From Pontibacillus litoralis JSM 072002 (GTDB lineage: Bacteria > Bacillota > Bacilli > Bacillales > BH030062), in assembly GCF_000775615.1 (NCBI RefSeq), contig NZ_AVPG01000002.1:168254-232253 (forward strand): a stretch of DNA of 64,000 nt, given 5' to 3'. The position numbers were made by a program, and so were the translations under genes. The notes under the pieces were generated by a model. It was not told the DNA's origin. It worked only from the letters and a program-made list of their open reading frames with translations, and made no database searches. Every line of letters starts with the position of its first letter. The stretch's first letter is position 1. Below are positions 26,727 through 35,735 of this stretch, piece by piece.

Positions 26727-28352
26727 TTATAGATAGACGACGTAATGGGAATCATGCACATCAAATGATTGTTCACACAGTCGATTGGGTAACTCTAACC
26801 CGTATTCGTTCATCCATGGGAGTATATTCCACATTCTTTCTTGTAGCCCGTCTTCCGGATTGACTATAACATCTAATGTATCAAACATCTCCAATTCCGA
26901 ACGATATTTTTCTTGTAATGCACTTTCCATACGTTCTTGCAAAAATTCTACATCTCGAAATAAATGAAATAAATTCTTTTCTGCTAATTGACCTAAATCT
27001 GCTTGTATTTCCTTCGCCTTTTCCTTTAATGGTCTGTGGGCTCTTTCAATTGCCTTTTTCACTTCATCAGAAAGCTGTTCAATTGGCGGATAACTTTGCA
27101 TAGCAATCCATTGATTTTTTTGCTCTGCGACACCGAATGAAATAGCCTTTTCTACATCAATCATATGACGATTTAAGCACTTTTCGCTTTTTCGATCTAA
27201 TAACGTAATCGACTTTCGAGGGACAACTGGAGGCATTTGTACACCTACACTTTCAAAAGCCGGCTTTAACACAGACCAATACGCTATTTCTCCAGGGCCG
27301 CCAACGAACGCTAATGTAGGTAATAGCAAATCTTGCATTAATGGGCGCGTAACGACGTTGTTACTTAATTTACTCGGTTCGTGCTCGGCTATATCAAGCA
27401 TCTCCTCTAGGGTAAAGGAGCATTCGCCATTTTTCCCTTCCCACAATCCATCTTGATTGCGAACCAATAATATACGGTCACCATTATGATGGTAAAATAA
27501 ATGCCCATCTTGTATATCCACATCAAGATTGATGACATATCCTTGCCGGCTAGATTCGTTTAACGCTTCCGCGACACCCTTACTTATTTCGGATTGGTGA
27601 TGAATCATTTGTTTGAAGTAATCCGATTCCATCGTTCGCAATTGCGGATGATGGGCATCAAGCAACACTAATCCTTTTTCTGCAAACAAAGCCGTTGTTA
27701 GTTTAGCAAAGAAATCCACGAATGAATTAGATTGATCTAGCTTTTCCTTAATGAACTGATATACTTCAGTCGTATAACTCGTTTCTTTCATTTGTGCAAA
27801 AAGACGATCCAACCAAGTGATTACATGATCATAATCCATTTCAACTTCAGATATAGAAGCTTTCGTTAGTTGCTTCTGCATGATTCGAAACTTTTTCATG
27901 CGGGGAGATTGCGGCATGTACACATGATTAATCTCCTCATAATCATGGTCTTCCCCAGCAATCCAAAAAATCGGTATTACAGGAACACCTAATGCAGCTT
28001 CCTGCTCTCGTGCCATAACAAGAATCGAAACAATTTTATGAATCGTATATAAAGGCCCCGTCAAAAGGCCAGCCTGTTGACCGCCAACTACAACAACGCT
28101 ATTAGGTTGCTTCAATCGTTCAATATTAGCTAACGTATCATCAGAAGCTCCCCACTGCTCGTTAACGAAGCGTAAATGTTCGGCTAATCGTTCTCGTTGA
28201 TACGACCTTTCATTTATCTCTTCGCATCGCTGTTGATAATCAGATGATTCAAACGGATTGTAATGAAATTTATCAAGAACTTCATGCGCTTGTTGTCGAT
28301 ATTGCTTCATGAGCTCACTTTGTTTCTGTAATTGTATAGGTTGAATCCACAT
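26727..28352 (-). CDS. bshC: Bacillithiol synthase BshC
   Basis: BshC adds cysteine to glucosaminyl-malate in the last step of bacillithiol synthesis. 541 residues from ATG 28352, the normal family length; blocks VVVGGQQAGLLTGPLYTIHK, PIFWIAGEDHDYEEINHV and FVGGPGEIAYWSVLKPAFE are diagnostic, and a coiled coil covers about 440-500. The SD AAAGGAG is 11 bases from this ATG; an ATG 24 bases upstream lacks an SD. Located just before mraZ as in B. subtilis (yllA). Confidence 0.94.
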   Translation of the reverse strand: MWIQPIQLQKQSELMKQYRQQAHEVLDKFHYNPFESSDYQQRCEEINERSYQRERLAEHLRFVNEQWGASDDTLANIERLKQPNSVVVVGGQQAGLLTGPLYTIHKIVSILVMAREQEAALGVPVIPIFWIAGEDHDYEEINHVYMPQSPRMKKFRIMQKQLTKASISEVEMDYDHVITWLDRLFAQMKETSYTTEVYQFIKEKLDQSNSFVDFFAKLTTALFAEKGLVLLDAHHPQLRTMESDYFKQMIHHQSEISKGVAEALNESSRQGYVINLDVDIQDGHLFYHHNGDRILLVRNQDGLWEGKNGECSFTLEEMLDIAEHEPSKLSNNVVTRPLMQDLLLPTLAFVGGPGEIAYWSVLKPAFESVGVQMPPVVPRKSITLLDRKSEKCLNRHMIDVEKAISFGVAEQKNQWIAMQSYPPIEQLSDEVKKAIERAHRPLKEKAKEIQADLGQLAEKNLFHLFRDVEFLQERMESALQEKYRSELEMFDTLDVIVNPEDGLQERMWNILPWMNEYGLELPNRLCEQSFDVHDSHYVVYL

Positions 28353-28456
28353 CGGGTAACCTTCTCCTTTATTCATTTTATCTATGTATCCATTTACGTA
28401 TTGTATCGAAAAGCACTAGATATTTCATCTTAAAAGGCTTATCCTATCTGTGTTTA

Positions 28457-28840
28457 TTATAATGCTAAGACTCTAACCGTTAATCCATAGAGTGTTAACA
28501 ATACATAAGCGAAGCTGAATAATAGAAAGGTGAATCGCCAAAAGCCTTTCCACGCCCTTCTAATTTTAACTTCTTCTCTATACTTCCATTGTAAATAGAC
28601 GAATAAACTTAATAAACATAACAACAATAAGAGGATATATAACAGAAATGATTGCTCAAAAATGGTTTGCAGTGTAAAGTGAACAGCCAATATGTAAAAA
28701 AGGGTCGTCGTGTTCACTGTAACGTGTAACGAACGTTTCTTGTTGTTCGTTATTTTTCTTGTCAACCAATAAACGATTACGGTCATTGGTATAGGTAAAG
28801 TAATACAAATAGCGATCAAGTACACCACTATACTACTCAT
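28457..28840 (-). CDS. DUF3397 family membrane protein
   Basis: 127 residues with four hydrophobic segments (about 4-25, 43-60, 66-86, 103-125) and a basic loop KYREEVKIRRAWKGFWRF. Matches the DUF3397 family of Bacillales, usually encoded between panE and bshC. Function unknown. Its start overlaps the panE stop by 8 bases. Confidence 0.75.
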   Translation of the reverse strand: MSSIVVYLIAICITLPIPMTVIVYWLTRKITNNKKRSLHVTVNTTTLFYILAVHFTLQTIFEQSFLLYILLLLLCLLSLFVYLQWKYREEVKIRRAWKGFWRFTFLLFSFAYVLLTLYGLTVRVLAL

Positions 28841-29720
28841 TCACTTCCCCCTTTCTTATTCCCTCTATTGCTCGTACACTTTTATACATACATGTCGTAT
28901 AAGGAATTGATTCCGAGCTATGTTTCAATAAATAACCACTAATTGCTTCAATTTCAGTTTTATTTCCTTCTTTGATATCTTTCATCATCGAAGATTCATT
29001 AGCTTCTGTTTGCTTGGCTATATGTTGTACTTCTTCCCACATCACATTTACTGGCAACGACACAACCGAACAAGCCTCTTCACATAGCAAATAGGCAAGG
29101 CTGTTTAAATGTTCATTTTGAAGGATTCCTCCATTTTTCACTTGAAAAAGGGCTGTAATGGGATTGATTACCGCATTTATGACTAATTTACGCGCTAACA
29201 TATCATACCAGTTCTCCTCTAGACGAACCGGAAATTCTACATAATGAAGAGCGTCCTTTATCTCCTTTGCGGAATGAACATCACTCGTCACAGGAGATAT
29301 CCGAATTATACCACGCCCAGTATGACCGATTAAAGTATCCGAATGTTTCATTGCCCCATGCTCAACAACCCCGACAATAATAGGGTTCTTTAATTTAGAG
29401 AAATGATTTACGTGCTCCATTCCATTTTGCAAAAAAAGAAGAGGAGAAATAAACGGTGTTTGAGACAATTGATGAACGATTTGTTCTATTGCGTGCTGCT
29501 TTGTACAAATCACGTATACCTCTTCAGGTTTCAGATTTGTGCTTCTATGAACTGTTGGATACAATCTTGTTTGCTCTTCCCTCATTTGCATACCGTGTTG
29601 ACGAAGTTCCTTACATTGTTCTTCCCTTCTAACGTACATCGTGATGTTATGCCCTTGTTTACCAAAATACCAAGCGCATAGCATTCCTACTGCTCCGCCA
29701 CCGATGATTCCTATGTTCAT
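28833..29720 (-). CDS. panE: 2-dehydropantoate 2-reductase
   Basis: PanE reduces ketopantoate to pantoate with NADPH for coenzyme A synthesis. 295 residues from ATG 29720: MNIGIIGGGAVGMLCAWYF is the Rossmann motif; VLQNGMEH-type block (FLQNGMEHVNHF), VEHGAMKHSDT and KLVINAVINPITALF (the last containing the family's catalytic-region Lys and Asn) are present. The B. subtilis orthologue is ylbQ. The open frame extends upstream to 29801 but without SD. Confidence 0.88.
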   Translation of the reverse strand: MNIGIIGGGAVGMLCAWYFGKQGHNITMYVRREEQCKELRQHGMQMREEQTRLYPTVHRSTNLKPEEVYVICTKQHAIEQIVHQLSQTPFISPLLFLQNGMEHVNHFSKLKNPIIVGVVEHGAMKHSDTLIGHTGRGIIRISPVTSDVHSAKEIKDALHYVEFPVRLEENWYDMLARKLVINAVINPITALFQVKNGGILQNEHLNSLAYLLCEEACSVVSLPVNVMWEEVQHIAKQTEANESSMMKDIKEGNKTEIEAISGYLLKHSSESIPYTTCMYKSVRAIEGIRKGEVNE

Positions 29721-29975
29721 CTTCGTCACCCTTTTACTCCTTAGACTTTCGTATATTGTATCAAAAATCCGAAACGGAGGGAGCAACCAGTACTTCGTCA
29801 CTATTCATGTATTAAATCAATCTCAACATGCAAACTCAGCGGGCATGGTCCTCCCACCTCATCCTATTATATAAAATTCACAAAATTACACAGACATCTA
29901 ACAAAATTCATTTCATTCTGAAAATTTTTCTATTATAATAGTAATTAGATAGAGAATAGTAAGGGGGCAGAAGCT

Positions 29976-30521
29976 ATGATGATGGATACTATGAAAGTAG
30001 AACGTCTAACAGTCAACTTCAAAACGTTGGAAGAATTTAAACAGTTTAAACATTATGGTAATCAAGAATTGTCCATGCTAGAAGACTTAGAAAGTAATAT
30101 GGTGGAGAACAACATACTATCTCCTTTTTTCGGCATTTATTTTGGAAGCGCTTTAGTGGGCAGAATGAGCTTGTATAAAGTCGATAAACAATACGATCAC
30201 TACTTCGATCCACCACAACAATATTTAGAACTTTGGAAGTTAGAAGTTTTGCCTGATTATCGTGGTAACGGATACGGGACGAGATTGGTTGATTTCGCTA
30301 AAAGTTTTAACTTACCCATTAAAACGAGTCCATTAATTAACTCTCAAGGCTTTTGGGAAAAGATGGGCTTCGAAAAAGCAAATTACGATATGCAACGTGA
30401 TTTAGGTACGAACCCATTAGTTTGGACTCCAGATGGGGTACATCAAAAGCCAACAAAACCGAACATACCTCAAAACATTCAACTAACGGAAACCACAATA
30501 GAACAAAAACAAGAAGGCTGA
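29976..30521 (+). CDS. ylbP: GNAT-family acetyltransferase YlbP
   Basis: 181 residues with one GNAT fold; acetyl-CoA motif PDYRGNGYGTRLVDFA near 94-109, then GFWEKMGFEKA. Substrate unknown. It is read toward gerR, and its last codons (EQKQEG, stop) lie inside a 23-bp perfect inverted repeat shared with gerR. The residues after about 150 are a low-complexity Pro/Thr/Gln tail. Confidence 0.87.
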   Translation: MMMDTMKVERLTVNFKTLEEFKQFKHYGNQELSMLEDLESNMVENNILSPFFGIYFGSALVGRMSLYKVDKQYDHYFDPPQQYLELWKLEVLPDYRGNGYGTRLVDFAKSFNLPIKTSPLINSQGFWEKMGFEKANYDMQRDLGTNPLVWTPDGVHQKPTKPNIPQNIQLTETTIEQKQEG

Positions 30522-30552
30522 TCGCTTTTGATCAGCCTTCTTGTTTTTGTTC
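30501..30552. terminator. Bidirectional terminator built from the ends of ylbP and gerR
   Basis: A perfect 23-bp stem (30501-30523 with 30530-30552) and a 6-base GCTTTT loop. Both stop codons (TGA at 30519-30521 and, on the minus strand, 30534-30532) are inside the stem, and both genes end in the identical codons for EQKQEG. Confidence 0.93.
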
Positions 30553-31014
30553 TGAATAAACCCATTCCCATACTTTCCCTATTTCTTCCCAAGCATCTTT
30601 GTATCTTTGAATTTGCTTTTTTAATGCATCGTTTTCAGATTGTAATTGGTGCAATGTTTCTTCCTGTAATTTCGGAAGATTAACGGTATAAGATTGCTTC
30701 ATCTTCTCTAAGAAGGAAATAGCGTCATCAATGGAAAAGCTCTCTTCCACATGGTTTTCTTTTATATCTTCTTCACCAAATTGACGGACACCTTTTTTTC
30801 TTTCTGACTTTGCCAGAACAACCTCTTGTTGGTGTTGCCTCCTTACCGTTGCATTCCATCGAAATCCACATGCAGCTGATGTTCTTGATAACTTCTTAGC
30901 AACTTCCTCAAATGCTTCTAACTGTGTTCTCCCCATTCGAATATAACGTAACACTGTTTGCGCAAGTAGAACATCTTCATCGTCCGTCCAAGCATCTTGC
31001 CTAGTGGCGTTCAT
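30532..31014 (-). CDS. gerR: Sporulation transcription regulator GerR (YlbO, RsfA family)
   Basis: 160 residues: an N-terminal Myb/SANT-like helix-turn-helix ([37 protein letters not shown]) and a C-terminal coiled coil (about 120-150). This is the RsfA/YlbO family; YlbO of B. subtilis (GerR) is made under sigma-E and adjusts the mother-cell programme, while its paralogue RsfA acts in the forespore. The position next to ylbP supports GerR. A sigma-E like promoter lies 33 bases upstream. Confidence 0.87.
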   Translation of the reverse strand: MNATRQDAWTDDEDVLLAQTVLRYIRMGRTQLEAFEEVAKKLSRTSAACGFRWNATVRRQHQQEVVLAKSERKKGVRQFGEEDIKENHVEESFSIDDAISFLEKMKQSYTVNLPKLQEETLHQLQSENDALKKQIQRYKDAWEEIGKVWEWVYSEQKQEG

Positions 31015-31046
31015 CCTATCCCTCCCTATTACACATTTAATAAAAA

Positions 31047-31073
31047 TGTATGCACATAGTAGGAGAGATAGAC
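31047..31073 (-). promoter_or_regulatory. Candidate sigma-E promoter of gerR
   Basis: Minus strand GTCTAT, 15 bases, CATACATTTT. The -10 matches sigma-E fully; the -35 matches GTMATA partly. Confidence 0.55.
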
Positions 31074-31199
31074 TATTTCCTCACGCTTTTTTCTAATGTA
31101 AGTTAAGAAATGAGAATGAGATAACTAATAGAACCTATCGTGCATTCAAAAGGTAGGCCACGCGAAACGAGTAAGCTTTTCTTACAGGTCTATGGTCTA

Positions 31200-31964
31200 T
31201 TATTCTTTAGTGAGAAAAGCTTTCACAACTTGTTTATGCTTATCATTTCCCCATAAAGTTGAGCAACGTCTCACCTCTTCATCCATCTCAACAGAAAGTG
31301 AAACAGGAAACTCATATCGAATATATTGTTGTTTAAATTCTCTTGCCTGCTCGACAGATTTACCTAGAAACGGCTTTAATATCTTCTCTAGTTCTTCTTG
31401 ATAAGAAGTATGCTCATACACGCCTTGTAACCACCCTAACCGTAAGCTCTCGGATGCACTATATGCCTTTGCTTCTATAAGCATTTGATACGCGATTAAA
31501 GTAGGAAAACGATGATATAACAAAGCACCGCCACCCCATCCTGGCATAATGCCTAGATGCGATTGAATAAAACCAAATGACGCTTCTTGCTGGCCGTATC
31601 GAAAGTCACAAGCTGTCGCTAACTCACTACCACCACCTACTGCATGCCCATTCAGCATCGCAATGGTCGGTACAGGAAAACGTGCAAGTTCGTACAACAC
31701 TTCTTTCATTTGATACAACGCTTTAAACGCTTCACTTTCTGATAAATCCGGACGAAAATCTCGCAAATCACCACCTGCACAAAACGCTTTCTGACCACGT
31801 CCAGTTACAACTAAGCATCGCAAATCCATTTCCTTTGCTTGCTTTAAAGCTTCTGTTAGTTCCTCTATCATTTGAAAGGACACAGCATTACGACACTCTG
31901 GCCTGGATAATATAAGCTCTCCGTAGCCCTCCTCATGTATATGTAACTTAATAGTCTGGAACAT
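31200..31964 (-). CDS. Enoyl-CoA hydratase/isomerase (crotonase) family protein, substrate unknown
   Basis: 254 residues with the crotonase fold: oxyanion-hole blocks AFCAGGDLRDF and GHAVGGGSELATACDFRY. The first catalytic Glu of hydratases is present (Glu114 in GGGSEL), but the second is replaced by Gln134 (SFGFIQSHLGIMPGWGG), so it may not be a standard hydratase; isomerase, decarboxylase or hydrolase activity is possible. Start chosen at ATG 31964, 7 bases after AAAGGAG. Not part of the B. subtilis ylb cluster as I know it, so probably an insertion between gerR and rpmF. Confidence 0.8.
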   Translation of the reverse strand: MFQTIKLHIHEEGYGELILSRPECRNAVSFQMIEELTEALKQAKEMDLRCLVVTGRGQKAFCAGGDLRDFRPDLSESEAFKALYQMKEVLYELARFPVPTIAMLNGHAVGGGSELATACDFRYGQQEASFGFIQSHLGIMPGWGGGALLYHRFPTLIAYQMLIEAKAYSASESLRLGWLQGVYEHTSYQEELEKILKPFLGKSVEQAREFKQQYIRYEFPVSLSVEMDEEVRRCSTLWGNDKHKQVVKAFLTKE

Positions 31965-32035
31965 GTACATTCTCCTTTACAATATGTGTTATTGATTTAT
32001 TATATCACGCAACGAAAGTGGACAATGACATTCAG

Positions 32036-32070
32036 ACAAAAAAAAGAACGCCCCTTATGGACGCTCTTCT
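32036..32070 (-). terminator. rpmF terminator
   Basis: Minus strand AAGAGCGTCC, ATAA loop region, GGGGCGTTCTT, 10-bp stem, then eight T. Confidence 0.85.
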
Positions 32071-32078
32071 TTTTGATA

Positions 32079-32252
32079 TTATTGTTCAACCACTTGTTTT
32101 CCATTGTACTGTCCGCAAGAATTGCAAACATGGTGTGGCTTAGTGTATTCACCGCAGTTTTGGCACTCTACCATGCCTGGTACGTGTAACTTCTTGTGAG
32201 TACGACGTTGGTTTTTCACCTTTTTAGACGTTCTTCTCTTTGGTACTGCCAT
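32079..32252 (-). CDS. rpmF: 50S ribosomal protein L32
   Basis: 57 residues, [20 protein letters not shown] at the start, with a four-cysteine zinc ribbon (Cys30-Cys33 in ECQNCG, Cys43-Cys46 in VCNSCG). SD GGGGGTG is 6 bases before the ATG. It follows ylbN by 48 bases; the ylbN(yceD)-rpmF pair is widespread. Confidence 0.97.
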   Translation of the reverse strand: MAVPKRRTSKKVKNQRRTHKKLHVPGMVECQNCGEYTKPHHVCNSCGQYNGKQVVEQ

Positions 32253-32300
32253 GTCTTACACCCCCTTCATACACGATCCAGACTCTATGTGATGGATCTC

Positions 32301-32819
32301 TTACTCGTTGTTATTGTTTAAATAGTTTTGAAGCTTTGCAAAACGAGGATCTATCTTATCTTCTTTTTTCACTTCAGATATAAACTGCCATCCTTCACCT
32401 TCCATAGGCGCTTGATCCAGCACTTGTTCATCATCAGAGAAAACTTGCAAAGGGACTTCCAATATTACATTTTCCTTTATATAAGGCGTTAAGTCAAGAA
32501 CTTCTCCATGAATTTTATGAATCTCATCTTCTCCTTCTTCATGATAAGGAGAAAGAGAGAACATTTCCATCGTTTGAAAGGAAAACGGATGCGAAACATC
32601 AGCTAGTGTACGTGCACAGGGAAGCACCATCGTACCAGTCACAGTAAAATCAAATTGGAGCTCTTCTCCATGATTTACCGCTTTCCCTTTCACATGTACA
32701 GGAGCTATCGAACGGATATCATTGTTCATTTGTTCTAATTCCGACACATCCACATCACCTTCAAATGGAAACGGTTTTTGATCAGAAGCGGCCTTCAATC
32801 TTTGTAAAGGAAATTTCAT
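32301..32819 (-). CDS. ylbN: YceD/DUF177 family protein YlbN
   Basis: 172 residues; pattern VTGTMVLPCARTL and the C-terminal DPRFAKLQNYL identify the DUF177 (YceD) family. Relatives bind 23S rRNA or affect its accumulation; in plants they are needed for 23S processing. Always upstream of rpmF, so a ribosome assembly role is likely. Function in Bacillus is unproven. Confidence 0.88.
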   Translation of the reverse strand: MKFPLQRLKAASDQKPFPFEGDVDVSELEQMNNDIRSIAPVHVKGKAVNHGEELQFDFTVTGTMVLPCARTLADVSHPFSFQTMEMFSLSPYHEEGEDEIHKIHGEVLDLTPYIKENVILEVPLQVFSDDEQVLDQAPMEGEGWQFISEVKKEDKIDPRFAKLQNYLNNNNE

Positions 32820-33075
32820 AAAATCACCTCAAGGCAACAAAAGTTATTGTAAAAGGAAAAAAACAATTTGTCAATATTTTTTCTTTACAGTATAACTACT
32901 ATACCGCATTCATAAACATGTTTCAATTCTACATTTCATTATAAAGAAGCATTTTTTATTATAATGAATTTCTTTCAATTATGAAAATTGTATGAACAAT
33001 TGCTCGAAGGAGCGTCATGTCATGTAAACCTGTTATAATAAAAGAGAATCCATAATATTGAAGGGAGCGATAGAA

Positions 33076-33867
33076 ATGGGGAAAATGAATAATAAAGTTG
33101 CCATTATTACTGGCGCAGCAATGGGAAATGGAAAAGGGATTGCAGAAGTGCTCGCTAAACATGGTGCTATTACGATCCTCGCTGATATTTCCACCGAAGT
33201 TCATGAAGCAGCTAAACAATTAACCAATCAAGGGTATGAAGCAATGGCAGTGGAAATGGATGTTAGCAACAAAGAAAGCGTTGACAAAGCGGTGCAGCAA
33301 GTAATCGATAAATATCAACGCGTGGACGCCCTAATCAATAACGCTGGTGTAGTACGGCTAGCCAACTTTTTAGATATGGATGAAGAAACGAGAGACTTTC
33401 AATTTAATGTGAATATTAACGGGGTATGGAACGTAACAAAAGCTGTGCTCCCATACATGAAGGAAAAACAAAAAGGCAGAATTGTAAACTTATCTTCTGT
33501 TACAGGAACAATGGTGGCTGATGAAGGAGAAACGGCTTATGCAACGACGAAGGCAGCCATTCTCGGTTTCACAAAAGCCTTAGCAAGAGAAACCGCACAT
33601 TACAACGTAACAGTTAACGCTATTTTACCAGGATATATTCAAACACCTATGGCTGATCAAATCGCCAAAGAATCCAACCCAGATGATCCAAATGCAGTCA
33701 TTGCAGGTATTGCTAGCGGTGTTCCTCTTGGGCGCCTTGGAAAGATTACTGAAATTGGTGAAGTTGCAGCCTTCCTAGCTTCTGATGAATCTAGCTACAT
33801 AACAGGAACGCAACTTGTACTTGATGGAGGAAGCACTCTCCCAGAAACTGTTTCCGTAGGAGTATAA
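33076..33867 (+). CDS. ucpA: UcpA-type short-chain dehydrogenase/reductase
   Basis: 263 residues of the classical SDR family: cofactor motif TGAAMGNGKG, NNAG, the catalytic Ser in LSSVTGT, YATTK (Tyr and Lys) and the PG turn (LPGYIQTPMAD). The sequence, including the C-terminus TQLVLDGGSTLPETVSVGV, is strikingly like E. coli UcpA, an oxidoreductase linked to furfural tolerance. ATG 33076 has SD AAGGGAG at 7 bases; the TTG at 33058 is inside that leader. It has its own terminator and lies between ylbN and tmcAL, where B. subtilis has no such gene. Confidence 0.8.
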   Translation: MGKMNNKVAIITGAAMGNGKGIAEVLAKHGAITILADISTEVHEAAKQLTNQGYEAMAVEMDVSNKESVDKAVQQVIDKYQRVDALINNAGVVRLANFLDMDEETRDFQFNVNINGVWNVTKAVLPYMKEKQKGRIVNLSSVTGTMVADEGETAYATTKAAILGFTKALARETAHYNVTVNAILPGYIQTPMADQIAKESNPDDPNAVIAGIASGVPLGRLGKITEIGEVAAFLASDESSYITGTQLVLDGGSTLPETVSVGV

Positions 33868-33869
33868 TG

Positions 33870-33914
33870 CGAAGACGACGTCCACAACTTGTTGTGAAGG
33901 CGTCGTTTTTTATA
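33870..33914 (+). terminator. Terminator after the ucpA-type gene
   Basis: ACGACG, CACAA, a short loop, TTGTG and CGTCGT form an interrupted stem, followed by TTTTTT on the plus strand. Confidence 0.8.
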
Positions 33915-33959
33915 TAATAAAGAATCATAATGAAAAATCTACAAGGAGGTGGCATTCAT

Positions 33960-35174
33960 ATGAAAGCTAGTGGATTAATTGTAGAATATAACCCTTTTCA
34001 TCACGGTCATCTGCATCATTACCAACGAGCAAAAGCAATTAGTGAAGCGCCATGTATGGTGGCTATTATGAGCGGGAACTTTTTACAACGCGGAGAACCA
34101 GCGATTGTAGATAAGTGGCATCGAACGAAAATGGCATTGCAATCTGGCATTGACCTTGTATTAGAACTTCCTTTTGTCTTCGCTGTGCAGCATAGTGACT
34201 ATTTCGCGAAAGGAGCCGTTCTAACACTCGCAGCTATTGGCGTACAATCCATATGCTTTGGTAGTGAACACGGTGATATACAGCCTTTTTACGCAGTGTA
34301 CGACACAATTCAAGAAAGGCAAGCTGACTACCATCAATTCGTAAAAGAAGCATTGCAACTTGGACACTCTTACCCTCAAGCCAATCGTCTAGCATACGAA
34401 CGACTTGGTATAAAAGATGCTAATTTTGATTTATCGAAACCAAACAATATACTTGGATATAGTTACGTGAAAACGATTCATGATTATAAGGTGGACATCA
34501 AACCATGTACCATTAAACGAAAACACGCCAATTACCACGATTCACACATTGATCATCACATCGCTAGTGCAACAAGCATCCGTAACTCTATTTTCTCTAA
34601 CGGAGCCATCCTCGAGGAGGCGAAAAGCGCTTTACCTAAATGTTCTGTGCAACTTCTTAATCGATACAAACAAGAAGCGGGCATGTGGCATGAATGGGAC
34701 AGTTACTTTCCATACTTACAATATCGCATAAGTACAATGTCTAAACAGGAGCTTAAACACATACAAGGGATGGAAGAAGGCTTAGAGAACAAGTTAAAAC
34801 AAACAATCCTAAAAGCACAAACCTTTACACAATGGATGAATATAGTGAAATCAAAACGATATACGTGGACAAGATTACAACGTATTATGGTAAATATCTT
34901 AACCAATACTACGAAAGAAGAATTAAAGATGATTAAAGAAATAGATAAAATTCCATACGTTCGTGTTTTAGGGATGACGCCTACCGGAAAGAACTATTTA
35001 CATCAAATAAAAAAACAGATGGATGTTCCTTTAATCACGCAAATTCACAAACATTCCCATCCCTATTTAACGATAGAAGAAAGGGTGATGGACAGTTATT
35101 ACGCCATCATTCCACCTAACAAGAAACAATCCATACGTAAAAAGGAATTTCAACCCCCGTTGATGACGCATTGA
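33960..35174 (+). CDS. tmcAL: tRNA(Met) cytidine acetate ligase TmcAL (YlbM)
   Basis: TmcAL makes N4-acetylcytidine at the wobble base of elongator tRNA-Met using acetate and ATP. 404 residues from ATG 33960 (SD AAGGAGGTGG): nucleotidyltransferase motif EYNPFHHGHLHHY with HxGH, IMSGNFLQRGEPAIVDKW, ELPFVFAVQHSDYFAKGA, and SATSIRNSI. The ORF could start 30 bases earlier but that would remove the SD. Confidence 0.93.
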   Translation: MKASGLIVEYNPFHHGHLHHYQRAKAISEAPCMVAIMSGNFLQRGEPAIVDKWHRTKMALQSGIDLVLELPFVFAVQHSDYFAKGAVLTLAAIGVQSICFGSEHGDIQPFYAVYDTIQERQADYHQFVKEALQLGHSYPQANRLAYERLGIKDANFDLSKPNNILGYSYVKTIHDYKVDIKPCTIKRKHANYHDSHIDHHIASATSIRNSIFSNGAILEEAKSALPKCSVQLLNRYKQEAGMWHEWDSYFPYLQYRISTMSKQELKHIQGMEEGLENKLKQTILKAQTFTQWMNIVKSKRYTWTRLQRIMVNILTNTTKEELKMIKEIDKIPYVRVLGMTPTGKNYLHQIKKQMDVPLITQIHKHSHPYLTIEERVMDSYYAIIPPNKKQSIRKKEFQPPLMTH

Positions 35175-35255
35175 TCAAAATATGAAACTTTTCCTCTTGT
35201 GCATCCGTCTATGATGTAGGATAGCGAATCAATTGTATTTAGGGGGAAACATAAA

Positions 35256-35645
35256 GTGAAAAAAATACTCCGATGGTTTTTGATTTTTGCTTTTGTTTTT
35301 TCATTAGTCATTGGAGCCTTTGCCGTCAAATTTTCTGATACATTGTTTCAGGAAGGAAATCCATTACCCATTATAAAAGGTATTATTCAGCTTCAATTGG
35401 AAGATGTCACCTATGTTCCAATCAATAAAGAGAATACTCGTTTTATAGCCGTTCACAAAGCAGATAGTGAAACAGAGGAAGAGGATTCCTTTCCAGAGGC
35501 CATACTATATATGGGAAACAAAGGTTGGGCTTTCGATAAACAAAAAGGCAACGAACTACATTTCACAAAGGAAAACAAAACCACTATTGTAAAAACTGTC
35601 ATGTATACATCGGATTACTATATATTTGATGTTGCACCTGAATAA
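35256..35645 (+). CDS. Small exported or membrane-anchored protein, unknown
   Basis: 129 residues; starts with a signal peptide or single membrane anchor (KKILRWFLIFAFVFSLVIG, about 2-24), then a mostly polar beta-rich domain (YVPINKENTRFIAVHKA, acidic patch ETEEEDS). The start is GTG, 9 bases after AGGGGG. I do not recognise the family. It sits between tmcAL and ylbL and ends before a strong shared terminator. Confidence 0.7.
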   Translation: MKKILRWFLIFAFVFSLVIGAFAVKFSDTLFQEGNPLPIIKGIIQLQLEDVTYVPINKENTRFIAVHKADSETEEEDSFPEAILYMGNKGWAFDKQKGNELHFTKENKTTIVKTVMYTSDYYIFDVAPE

Positions 35646-35689
35646 GTTACATCAAAAAAAGTTAATATCCCTCATTGTCTTTAAAAGAA

Positions 35690-35733
35690 CGAAAACCTGC
35701 GTATAAACTAACGTGTTTGTACGCAGGTTTTCA
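35690..35733. terminator. Bidirectional terminator between the small exported protein and ylbL
   Basis: GAAAACCTGCGTA pairs perfectly with TACGCAGGTTTTC (13 bp); AAAC/GTTT can extend pairing inside the loop. T-rich tracts on both sides. Confidence 0.85.
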
Positions 35734-35735
35734 TT

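Noticed and set aside
31986..32189. Plus-strand open frame opposite rpmF
   Set aside because: It is the shadow of rpmF, whose minus-strand product is a complete L32 with zinc cysteines.
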